Part shown: positions 10,401 to 22,400 of the stretch, in pieces | How positions within the stretch are numbered: position 1 is the first letter of the stretch | How the letters are laid out: every line of letters starts with the position of its first letter | From: Telopea speciosissima | Taxonomy: Eukaryota; Streptophyta; Magnoliopsida; Proteales; Proteaceae | Direction: 5' to 3' | Length of the DNA: 64,000 nt | NCBI RefSeq assembly: GCF_018873765.1 | Contig: NC_057922.1 | Location: forward strand, 66,240,755 to 66,304,754 | Translations under genes and position numbers: made by a program | The notes under the pieces: generated by a model | Seen by the model: only the letters and a program-made list of their open reading frames with translations | Database searches by the model: none | Told to the model about the DNA's origin: nothing

Positions 10401-13400
10401 GACCCAGAAAGGTTACAAGTGTTACCATCCCCCTTCCCGCCGTACCATGGTTAGTATGGATGTTATTTTCCATGAGTCCCTTTCTTACTATTCTCCACCT
10501 CTTCAGGGGGAGAGATCTAGTAAAGATGTGCCTTTTGAGATTCCTCTACCAGAGGTTCCTCAGGCTGCTGTCCAACCTACTTTACCACCACCCACGGCTG
10601 CTGCCCAGCCTACTTTGGATGTCCAACTTCCTCTGGCTGTTCCTCCCTCACCTGATGGGAATCCTTTACAGGGGGAGACCATAGAAAATAGTGTTGTTAA
10701 TGTTCCTATCCAGGGGGAGCTGACTCCAGTCCAGAGGACTATTGGTGAATTTCAGAAGAGAATCGACAACAACTCCAGGAAAGGGAATTCTCTTATCTCC
10801 CAATGGTCACCTCAAGGTTGAAGCTTATACTGATGCCGATTGGGCTGGTTCTCCTGACAGAAAATCTATCTCTGGCTGTTGTTCCTTTGTGGGTGGGAAC
10901 CTTGTCACATGGCGTAGCAAAAAGCAGAATGTTGTGGCAAGGTCCAGTGCTGAAGCCGAGTTTCATGCGATGACCCAAGGCATTTGTGAACTTCTATGGC
11001 TTAGAGGGTTATTACAAGATATTGGTGTGGCTGTCCATCTTCCAATCACAATAAAGCTGCCATTAGCATTGCTCATAACCCTGTCCAGCATGATCGCACT
11101 AAACACGTAGAGGTTGTCAGACATTTCATCAAGGAAAAGCTTGAAGCTGGCCTCATTTGTGTTCCCTTTGTGAAGTCTACTGATCAACTGGCGGATGTGT
11201 TCACTAAGGGGCTGAATGGCTAGCTGTTTCATCCTATCTTAGTCAAGTTGGGCATGCATGATATATATGCTCCAACTTGAGGGGGAGTGTTAGATATGGG
11301 CCAGAATACCGTGGGGGGTATTCTGGACCTTTTTCCCTTTATTTATTTGATTGTTTTGTATATGGGTTTAATCCCACATTGCTCATGTACAACCTTTTAT
11401 GTTTTATTTACTCTTATAAATAAAATGGAGCTTGGGGTGAATTAATCATCCAAGCCTTTCCCTAATTTTAAATCTCTCTTCAGATTCAAATAGGGGGGTT
11501 TTGCTTATTTATGAATACTATCTTAAGTAAATGAAATAACAAATAATAACAAATAAAAACATTTACTTTGGCATAAATAAGGGCCAGATCTAGGTTGATA
11601 ACACTAAGGCAGCAGTCGCCTAGGCCCCCAAAAATCCATCTGGACGCCTAGGCAGCGCCTTGACAACTAGAAATGGCCCAGGATCAAAAAAAAAAGGCCC
11701 TAGACACTGAATAGTTCTCAATCTAGGCAAATTTTTTTCTTAGGCAATTTCCTATTGCAATTCAACATGTTAACCATACAAAGGGGGGGCTTCATCCGAT
11801 TCCCCATCCTGGACCAAGTATTCTGGTTAGGGTCAAACAGTTTCTTTGTTTATTTTAGTCAGGAATACAGAAAGCGGCATTGGGTTGAAGCAGGTTAAGT
11901 AGTAAACCTTTTAGCGAACTTCCTGATAAATGGTCCTCTCTCAGTCTGAAGTTGGCTGGAGGTGCAGGGATAGAGCTACGTAAGGCTTGGGCTGCAAGAA
12001 CAAAAGATATCCTGTTACCAAATTGATAATCCAGGTGCATGTATAAATGTCTTTTAAATATTGCAGCCCATTCTTGAGTAGTATATACACTTCCCCTAAG
12101 AGATAGATCACAGAAGAGTATCATGAGCTGACTAAATGGACGGATATGCACGTGAAGCAAAAGATTGTTACTATGCATTCTTTTAAGATCTCTAGCAACG
12201 ATGTTTAAAATCATTGATAAACTATAACTTAATATCAGCCACCTTGAGGAAAGATTCAGGTTCCTTCTTACTACGCAGAGAGGGTAAAAAAGATGAGATA
12301 TTGAGATGTGGAATATAGGTTTCAACAACCACAAATTTCCATCCCCCACTGATGAGATTTAGCAACATGTTGCTGACCCCTTTTAGGTGGCTTTTTTTAA
12401 TTTTGTTTTCTGCAGTTGCTGATGCAGATCCAAGCATTCGCAAGAAGAAGCAGCCCTAAGATTAGGGCCTAGTGTTTGGAGCCTTAGTTTGTTTTCATAC
12501 TTAGTTTATTTCAGCCTTAGTTATTTTCCATAGTTTTTTTTCAGTTTAGTTGTAAACTTAAATTGAACCGATTCAGGCCATGGTTCAATGTAAGTGAATT
12601 AATCCCATTGGTTGGTAGGTTCTTATTTCCTATTGGTAGATAGAGAATCTTTTAAGTTTTAGCTTTTAATTTAAGTGTCCCAATCCCTCCACGATTTTAG
12701 AAGGGGAGTGATTCATATTTGTAATAGGAATTGGGCCTTAGGGCATATTATATATTAATAAAATCGTGGGAGGCTCCCCCACAGTTTAGATTTGAAAATA
12801 AACAATTGTGTTTGCTTGCTGCCATTGTTGCTGCTGCTTTACTCCTTTGAGAGTGTGCCTTGTGAGTAATATCAAGGTGAAGGGATTGGTGGATCTCCAA
12901 TCGGCTCCTTGCATCTTGTAGACCGGGAGGATCCTCTTTTCTTCTCCTTGCATCTTGTAGATCGGGAGACCTTATTTTCTTCAAGCTGCTGCTGCCTTGG
13001 AAGATCAGTTTTCAAGTAAGTAGTTTACTGTTACAGCATTCATCCTTCTTCTTCTAATCCTCCAACCTAAGCCTACCTATTCCCAATCTATCCACCTAAC
13101 CCTAGGTTATCTAGATTCTGCCAGCCCAATTCCACCAGCCAAATCCAATCAAATTTCAACCACAGCTCCTACTCAGCAACCCTCCCACTCGATCTTAACC
13201 CTAGGTCTATCCTCCCATCAAAACCCTAATCCCCCTCATTTCTGTTAAAACCTAAAACCCCTAAAATCTGTCTAGACCTATCCAACCATCCAAACCCCTC
13301 CAAATTACAGTCGAACCATCCTAATACTGCCTCTAACTCTCGGCCAAAAGCCCATCCCTGAAATCCACCTCTAAACCCTAAAACTAATCACACCCTTCTT

Positions 13401-16400
13401 TCTCAAAACCCGAAACCCTAACCCTAATTTTCTGGTTTTTAATTTTTCACTCAAACATCATTCAAACCTTCACTGTTAGCTTCCTCTAAACCTGCCTAGC
13501 ATTACCATATAAAATTTACATCCATTACCTAAAACCTAACCCTAATTCTGACCTAAATCCTCAATTCTGCCCCAATCGGCCTGCAGTATTGAAAGGTCCT
13601 GGTTACTTGGCTCCTAGTAGACTCTTTGTCTATCTAGGACTACATTAGTTGTGCTCTTTTGCTTTATTATTTTTTAGGCTCTGTCTTTGCAAGGATCCAT
13701 GTAGCCGACCACATTTAGTTGTTACAGAGATTGTTAACAAAACAAGTTTGTGGAATAATGCTCGAATGATCAATGAGATCAGTCAAGCTCTCTATTTATA
13801 ATAATAAAAGAGATTACAAGGGGGAAAACACTATTCATGACACTGTTCACGATACTGTTCACATGAACAATGTCACAGCCCTAATTACATTTCTACCCTT
13901 GCTCATAAATACATAAATAAAGAATAAATAAAACACCCAAAAGACCATAATACCCCCATGGTATTCTGGTGTACATAATTTAACACTCCCTCTCAAGTTG
14001 GTGCAAATATATCAATCATGCCCAACTTGACTAGAATGGGATGGAACAATTTCCCAGATAACCCCTTAATGAAGATATCAACAACCTGATCAGCAGACTT
14101 CACAAAGGGAACACAAATCAACCCTTCTTCCAGCTTTTCCTTGATGAAATGTCTGTCCACTTCAACATGTTTAATGCGATCATGCAGTATCAGGTTGTGT
14201 GCAATGTTGATTGTAGCTTTGTTATCACAATACAACATCATGGGAAGATGAACAGGAACACCAAGATCTTGTAGCAAGCCTTTCAACCAAAGTAACTTAC
14301 AAATGCCTACTGCAATAGCCCGAAACTCGGCTTCAGCACTAGAACGAGCCACCACATTCTGCTTCTTGCTACGCCAAATGACCAAATTGCCTCCTACAAA
14401 AGAACAGTACCCAGAGATAGACTTCCGATCTGCAGAACCAGCCCAGTCAGCATCGGTATACGCCTCTACCCGTAGGTTACCATTAGGAGACAGAAGAATG
14501 CCCTTTCCAGGAGCTGACTTCAAGTAGTGGAGAATCCGAAGAACAGCCTCCATGTGAGAAGAATAGGGATCATGCATGAACTGACTCACAGTACTCACAG
14601 CAATAGCAATATCTGGACGAGTGTGTGAGAGATAAATCAGCTTTCCCACTAGGCATTGGTACCGGCCTTTATCAACAGGTTCACCCTCCTTTTCTTTGAG
14701 ATGAACAATAGCCTCCATAGGAGTATCTGAAGGGTGACATCCTAACAGACCAGTTTCAGCCAACAAGTCTAAGACATACTTCCTTTGGGAGAGAAAGATG
14801 CCTTTAGAAGATCTGCCAACCTCAATCCCAAGAAAGTACCGTAGTGGCCCTAGATCTTTAATCTCGAATTCCTGCCCAAGAAACCTTTTCAACCAGCTGA
14901 TCTCATCCCCATCATTGCCTGTAACCACAATGTCATCCATATACACTATAAGAACAGTGAGCTTCTCACCAGCCCTCTTTATAAAGAGAGTATGATCAGC
15001 ATTACTTTGTTTGTAGCCAACAAATGTCATTGCCTTGTGGAACCGACCAAACCATGCTCGAGGTGACTGCTTCAGCCCATACAATGCTCGCTTCAATTTG
15101 CACACCTTGCCTTTATTATTGTCAAAAGAAAAACCTGGAGGAATATCCATGTATACCTCCTCACAAAGTTCCCCATTTAGGAAGGCATTCTTCACATCCA
15201 ACTGTTGGAGATCCATCCAAGATTAACTGCACACGATAGTAAAACCCGAACTGTATTCAATTTTGCAACAGGGGCAAAAGTCTCCTGATAGTCAATCCCA
15301 TATGTTTGGTGAAGCCCTTTGCAACCAAATGTACCTTATACCGATCCACAGACCCATCAATCTTTTGTTTGACCACAAACACCCACTTACGTCCCACCGG
15401 TTTTTTTCCTGGAGGGAGGGTTACAAGATCCCAAATGTTGTTTTTTTCTAAAGCTCTCATTTCTTCCAACATACCTGCCTTCCACTTTCCATCTGTATAT
15501 GCTTCCTTCCAGTTTTTAGGAATAGAAACAGAAGAAAGAGAGGACACAAATGCACGAAAAGATGGAGAAAGAGAACTATAAGAAACAAAGCGAGAAATGG
15601 GATGCAGGGTGCAAGTCCTAGTACCTTTGCGATGAGCAATAGGTAGATCGGAAGGAGAGGTCTCAACACAAGGAGGAGGATCTGACTCCTAGGTCGGCAA
15701 TTGGATAGGTATTGGTGCCACAATGGATTGATGTTGCCCTCTGTCGGAGTATCTCTTGTAGGTGATGATATTAGAGTTGTCAATTCTCTTCTGAAATTCA
15801 CTGATGGTTCTCTGGACTGAAGTCAACTCCCACTAACAATGATCATTACCACCATTATTACCTACACACTCCCCCTGTAAAGGAGTCCCTACAGATGAAG
15901 GGACAGCAGCCAAAGGAGGTTGGGCAGCAGCCAAAGAAGGCTAGGTAACAGCCAAAGGAGGCTAGACAGCAGCGGTAGGAGGCTGGGCAGCAGCGGTAGG
16001 AGGTTGGGTAGCAGCCAAAGGAGGAATTTCAAGGGGAGGAAACATAAGCACATCTTCAATGGAACCAGAATTCTCCCCCTGAAGATGTGTAGACTGATAA
16101 TAGGCAAGACTTTCATGAAAGACCACATCCATACTGACCAAAGTACGACGAGAACGAGGGTGGTAACACTTATAACCTTTCTGGGTTGGAGAGTAACCCA
16201 AAAAAATACACCTTAACCCACGAGGATCAAATTTGTCATGAGGTTTAGTGTCTCTGGCATAACACACACAACTGAAAACTTTGGGAGGAACCACAAAGGT
16301 GGAATTCCCATGTAAAATATCAGCCAGACTGCGGGAGTCAAGAACACGGGAAGGCAACCGATTAATAAGATAGGTTGCAGTAAGAATAGCATCCCTCCAA

Positions 16401-19400
16401 TATTGGGGGGGAACATGGCGCGAAAACATCAACGCCCTAACCACTTCCAACAAGTGTCGGTTCTTCCTTTCAGCCACACTATTTTGGGCTAGGGTATCAA
16501 CACAACTTATATGATGAATAATCCCATTATCAGCAAGGTATTTCTGAAATTGAGTCTCTGTATATTCAGTCCCATTATCACTTCTCAAGACTTTGAGAAT
16601 AGCATTGAACTGAGTTTTGACCATGTTATGGAAATGCTGAAAACAAGAAAAAACTTGACATTTGGTGTGTAAAAGATAAACCCAGGTGTGTCTAGAATGA
16701 CAATCAATAAAAGAGACAAACCAACGGTGACCAGAAACCGAAGTCTTACGACTGGGGCCCCAAACATCAGAATGTACTAGTTGAAAAAGTGAAGAACTCC
16801 TTTTATTAGAAATAGAATAAGTTGAACGTGTCTGTTTGGCCAGAACACAAGCCTCACAAAAGAAATCGGTCTTATCACAATGTTTGACCAAAGTAGGAAA
16901 TAAAGATGCTAAGATGCCTAAGGGGGGGTGACCTAATCTAGAGTACCACTGATAAATTTCATAAGATACTAAGGAATTCTGATGTAGTGGTAGTAATGGA
17001 GGTGGAGTGAGACGTCCATCGTCAAGCAGGTACAGGCCACCATGCACTTTACCCAATCCAATCGTCTTCCCAGAGTTCAAATCCTGAAAAACACAATGGG
17101 AAGGAAAAAAGGTTACTTTACAGTTAAGATCACGAGTTATACTACTAATAGAAAGAAGATTAGTAGTAAAATTTGGAATATGTAAAACATTGGACAAAGG
17201 AAGGGAAGGAGTGCAGTTAATGATTCCTTTTCCAGAAATGGAGGAAAGGGAACCATCAGCCACCTTGACTTTGTCTTTCCCAGAGGTAGGAGAATAACGA
17301 TGGAAGAGGCTAGAGGACCTGGTCATGTGATCTGTAGCTTTAGAATCAATGATCCAAGGATGGGAAGCTACAGAGGCACAATGACCACCAAACGAAATAC
17401 CTGACCAAGCAAAGTGTGAACCTGAGGGAGTAGACGAGTGGCAGTAGCTGGTGTAGCAGCAGCAGTGGAAGACTTTAGCACATGTAGGAATGCCTATAAA
17501 TCCTCCTGAGATAGGCCAGTGTCAGTAGTAGGGGTTGCAGTGACAGACTCAGAGTGATTGGCCTTGGTTTTTGGTTTTCGCTTGGCAGCCCGTTTAGCCT
17601 CAAAGTTAGCGGGCTTCCCATGAAGTTTCCAACATTTGTCCTTGGTGTGATAAGGCTTATGACAATGCTCACAAGCATGGTTCAAAATCTCGTGATATTT
17701 CGCCGAAATATCGCTTAATTTCGTATATCTCGAGCTTACCGACATGCGAAATCAGGTCGAAATGAAAAAATACCATATTTCGTCGATATCTCGATATCTC
17801 ACGAGATATCGACGAAATATGGTATTTTGGCTTAAAGTGTCACGTGAAGGGGGGCTTTAATACAATATTTCGCAGATTTCGGTCCATATTTCGACCGAGA
17901 GCTGCATTTGCTAAGGAATTTCAGTCTTTTGCCTATTCTTCCACTTTTCCAAGCTCTCATCCAACACTCTAGCCATTGTTCAAGCACATTGTTGTCGGAT
18001 TTTCACCGGTAAACTCATCGGAGGGTCATCTAAGCTCATCATCCAAGCCTTTTTCCACTATTTAAGGTAAATTCTATTCCTCTAAAACTATTTTTTTGAA
18101 AAGACTATGTACAAATTTTGTTGGATGGTGATGATATTAATATATGTTAGACACCGGAGGCCAATCTATAGCCTCACGGTGTCGAAATTTTTTTCCCATA
18201 TGTATTTTTTTTTTTTAATTTTCTGGTTTTAAAAATTCATTTTCCTACAATTAAAATAGGAAATAATTAGGGGTAATATGACTTAGATGGTAATGAATTA
18301 AATATATGTTAGACACCAATGGCCGATCTATGGCTTCACGGTGTCGGATTTATTTTTCTGCTCTTAAATAATTATTTTTTTCGGAAATTAAGAAAAATAT
18401 ATTTAAAAAAAAAAAAAAAACAGAAATAAATAAGGAAAAATATGAAAGTTATTTCTATATGTTTTGAAATGCATTACATGTATATTATGTTTACTAATTT
18501 TTGGTTTTGTTGTGTTAGGTCAATACTTATATTAACATTATATATAAAAAATTGGTTTTAATTATGTGAAAAATATAAGGGTTAGGGGAAAACTATTAAA
18601 AAACTATACAAGTGTATTAGTAATCTAAAAGTGTCAATTGAAGTACATCTACATTAAGTATTTTAATTATTTTTGTTACTTACATTGCAGTAAACAAGTA
18701 TCATTATGGCGGATCGTGATAGACAACGTGCGAAGGGCAAGCAAAAGGTGGGGGAAAGTAGTCAACAAAGGGGGCGGAGGGAATAAAGAGAACAGAGGGA
18801 ACAAGAGAGACCTGCCAGCCAGCATAGGGGTGACATTGCATGGTTACATGGCACTCCCATTGATGAGGATAAGAGAAAATCTATATGTAACTATTGTCAC
18901 ATGCAATTTATGGGAGGTGGGTCCAGTAGGCTAAAACAACATCTGACTGGAGGATCTAAAGATGTTGTAGGTTGTCATATGGTCCCTACTGAAGTAGCCA
19001 GGGAGATTGGTGATAGTTTGAGGGGAAGAAAGAAGAGGAAGGCTAACAAGCAAAGGATAAGAGAACAACTTGAGGATACAGTGAGGAATTCAATGGGAGG
19101 AGGAAGACGATACAATGATGATGATGACATTGCAGTACCTGATGACATACAAACAGCAGAGGAGGCTAGGGATTTTAGGAGGAGTAGAGTAAGTTTTCAA
19201 GATGATCAGCAGAGACAAAGAGTAGGGGGTAGTGGAGGAGCTGGCGGTTCTGGAGGTCCTAGAACTTTGAATCCTTTTAAAAGATCACAAAGTGTGAGGG
19301 TAGCCCCAACACCTCTACCAGTACCAGTACTACCATCAACATCTGATCCTAAATTGCATAAGAAGAAAGGAAGCAGTCAACCCAGAATCAAAGGAGCATG

Positions 19401-22400
19401 GAAGGGGATGAAGGGATTGGTTAAAGAATCAATAGCTAAGTGGATGCTATACCATACCATCCCAGCAAACACTGCACAAGGCCCCCATTATGATACCATG
19501 ATAGATACCATTGCAAAGGCTAGCCCAGGATTCAAGGGCCCCACCCCATATGAGGTAATGAATGTTTATCTACCTCAACAAAAGAGTGAGATTGATGAGT
19601 ACATTAGTGAGATGAGGAATATGTGGGAGACATATGGGGTGACTATAATGGCAGATGGATGGACTGGGCCTACAAGAAAGTCCATCATCAATTTCATGGT
19701 TTATTGTGATGGGAGGACAGTGTTCCTCAAATCTGTGGATGCATCCAAAGAGATAAAGGATGCAAAATATATTTACAGATTGTTAAAGGAAGTAGTGGAA
19801 AAAGATGTGGGTATTGAGAATGTTGTCCAGATTGTAACGGACAATGGAAGTAACTTCAAGCTGGCCGGTGAGAAGATGATGAACAATAGTAAGTACCGGC
19901 TCTTCTGGACTCCTTGTGCATCCCATTGCATTGACTTAATGCTAAAAGATATGGGAAAGTTAAAGTTGGTGAAGACTGTGGTTGAAAGTGCAAGACAAGT
20001 CACCAACTTTGTATACAACCACTCCTATGCACTCAATCTATTGAGGGAAAAATGTGGGGGTGACTTGGTTAGGCCTGGCATCACAAGATTTGCCACCAAC
20101 TACATTGTCCTCAAAAGCATTGAGACAAAGAAGGCCGGGCTGAGAAGCATGTTTGCTTCGATGAGTGGTTTGAATGGAAGGGTTCCAAGCGCAAATGGGA
20201 GGGAAGCACAAGCAACGATGTCATCCGAGGACTTGACCAAACTAAGCAAAGTGGTGAAAGTTTTAGAGCCGTAGTTAAAGTTCTACATGTTGTTGACTCC
20301 GCTCGAAGGGCCCAACCATGCCAGTCCTATATGCTTGCAATAGACTTGATGAAAGATAGTGTCTATAGTGTGGCTCCTCGCAGAGCAAACACTTCTTAGA
20401 TATCATAAATGCTCATTGGGAGAATCAACTTATGCATCCACCGCATAAGGTTGGTGAGTAAATTTGTTTTATGTTTACTAATTCATAGTATTATTATTTA
20501 CTAATTACCTATGCATTTGACAATACCTCTATTCTATATGTCATATTTCAGCATACTACTTGAACCCTAAGTATCAATACAACAATAGGCTTGGGTTGGA
20601 AACTCAACTTATTGATGCTGTGAAACAAGTAGTGAAGAAGTTAGAGTCAGATGGTGCACTACAAGCAATTTGCAACAATGAGGTGAGTTCATTTGGAAAC
20701 TCAACTTATTGATGCTTTCAAATAAGTAGTGAAGAAGTACTTACTAATTTTCCACATGGGTGTAGATCAAGGTATTTAGGGATGCATTGGGAAGTTTTGG
20801 AGTGAGGCTGCGATCTGAGGCGAGCACGTGGTGATCTTGGTAATTCTTTTAAGTTTTAAATTACATATGTATTGAAATTTGAAAGTTGAAAGTTGAAACA
20901 ACATTTGACACATGTCTTTTTGTTGTAAACTTGTAATGCGTTGAATGGTGGGTGTTGTATGGGGAATCGGCTGAAAACTTAAGAAGAATAGCAATTAAAG
21001 TCCCTGCCCAAACATGTTCTGCATCTGGTTGTGAGAGGAACTGGAGTACCTTTGCACTCATCCACTCCAAGAGGCGCAACAGATTGGGGTCTCAACGTTT
21101 ATCTGACATGGTGTATGTGCACTACAACTTGAGGCTGAAACTGCAACACATACGCATGGGACATGAGGGACAAAGGGGCACCATTGATCTAGCTGACATC
21201 TTTCAAGTTGACTCAGATGATGAGGACCCTATTGTGGATTGGGTGAGGGATAGAGGTGAGCCAGTGTTGGATGAGGAGGGAGGTAGGCCCGACCCCATGA
21301 TAGCTTCTGAGATTGGTGCTGATGTGGACGAGTATATGGCTGACAAGGGTCAGATACATGCAAGGGAAGCCTCACCCATACCATTCCAGCCCACTGGTGG
21401 CAATGTTGTTGATGATGAAGACTGGTCTAAGTCCTCAAATGATGATGATGGTGATGATGGTGATGCTGGTGGTGGTGATGGTGATGCTGGTGGTGGTAAT
21501 GCTGGTGGTGGTGATGTTGGTGGTGGTGATGCTGGTGAAGAATTTGACGGCATGCGAGAGCGTTATGTGGTAGGCCAGGAGGCCCAGGATACGGCACCTG
21601 TAGAGCCACTCCGATTCACTGGAGAGACACAATTTGATCATGCCACACAAGATACGGACCACGGAGCACGTGCCGCCGCACCCCCACCCTCGAGAGGCCC
21701 CCTACATACATACAACAGGAAGCATAGGGGTCGACAAACACAGTTGCAACCTGATCACATGGACATTGATAACCTATCTAGCTCTGTTGGTGGTTTGAGT
21801 ATGGGTGATATGGAGGGAGGACCGATTGGACATTGGCGTGCCCCATCTTTTGACGCACATACCACTCCATTGGCATCGGATTATGGTGCACCACAACCTT
21901 ACGGTGGATATGGATATGGATCATCATCATATGGGCAGTTTAGTGGGGTAGGGGACTATGACTACCAGTCCCAGTCCCAGGGACATACTGGATCATCTTT
22001 TGTAGATAACATCTTTGCATACCCTAGCGGACCTAGCTACCAACCTCACCAGCCCATACATGCAGCCAATGCCATCGCCTCTTGCGCCGGCGCCAACATC
22101 ATATCACAGTGGATCATCTTCTTCACGGACTGGATCGATTGGTAACCCTAGTTTATATCCTAGGATAGGTTACCTACAGTATGTTGATGATTCCATTTAC
22201 GTGACACTTGTGGATGACTACACTCGTTTCTTCTCCGATTCTATACCGTGGTCCACATATGTCCTTCAAACAGAGAGCAATGGACGTCGACTCGGCGAGG
22301 CATGAGTGGGATTGATCCGGGAGGCACAAAGCCAACTACTATTAGCGATTTAGCACTTGTAATTTGTAATGCGAAGTTGTGATTTCATTGATCTATGAAC

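Larger units (their letters stand above)
7052..11482 (+). mobile_element. Copia-1, Ty1/Copia LTR retrotransposon, defective
   Basis: The element is 4431 bp with two 195-bp LTRs (TGTTAG...TCTTCA), an iMet-type primer binding site, a polypurine tract and a 5-bp target duplication GATTC (7047-7051 and 11483-11487). The LTRs differ at three positions (about 98.5% identity), so the insertion is fairly recent. The Gag-Pol frame is broken by a nonsense codon, a frameshift in integrase, a deletion of about 1.3 kb that removes essentially all of reverse transcriptase, and a small deletion in RNase H. It cannot encode its own mobilisation. It lies in intron 8 of the CIP7-like gene, on the opposite strand to that gene. 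Confidence 0.95.
6544..11669. mobile_element. TIR DNA transposon (about 0.7 kb) split by Copia-1
   Basis: The left end TAGTTGTCAAGGCG at 6544 and the right end CGCCTTGACAACTA at 11669 are inverted repeats. Both are followed inward by GCCTAGGCG-type motifs. The flanks GAAATAGC (6535-6542) and GAAATGGC (11670-11677) are a 7/8 match, compatible with an aged hAT-like 8-bp duplication. Removing Copia-1 and its 5-bp duplication leaves about 0.7 kb with no coding capacity. The superfamily assignment is tentative. Confidence 0.65.

Noticed and set aside
21313..21573. Methionine/valine-rich 86 aa membrane protein
   Set aside because: Frame-shifted reading of the GATGGT repeats of the hAT transposase tail.
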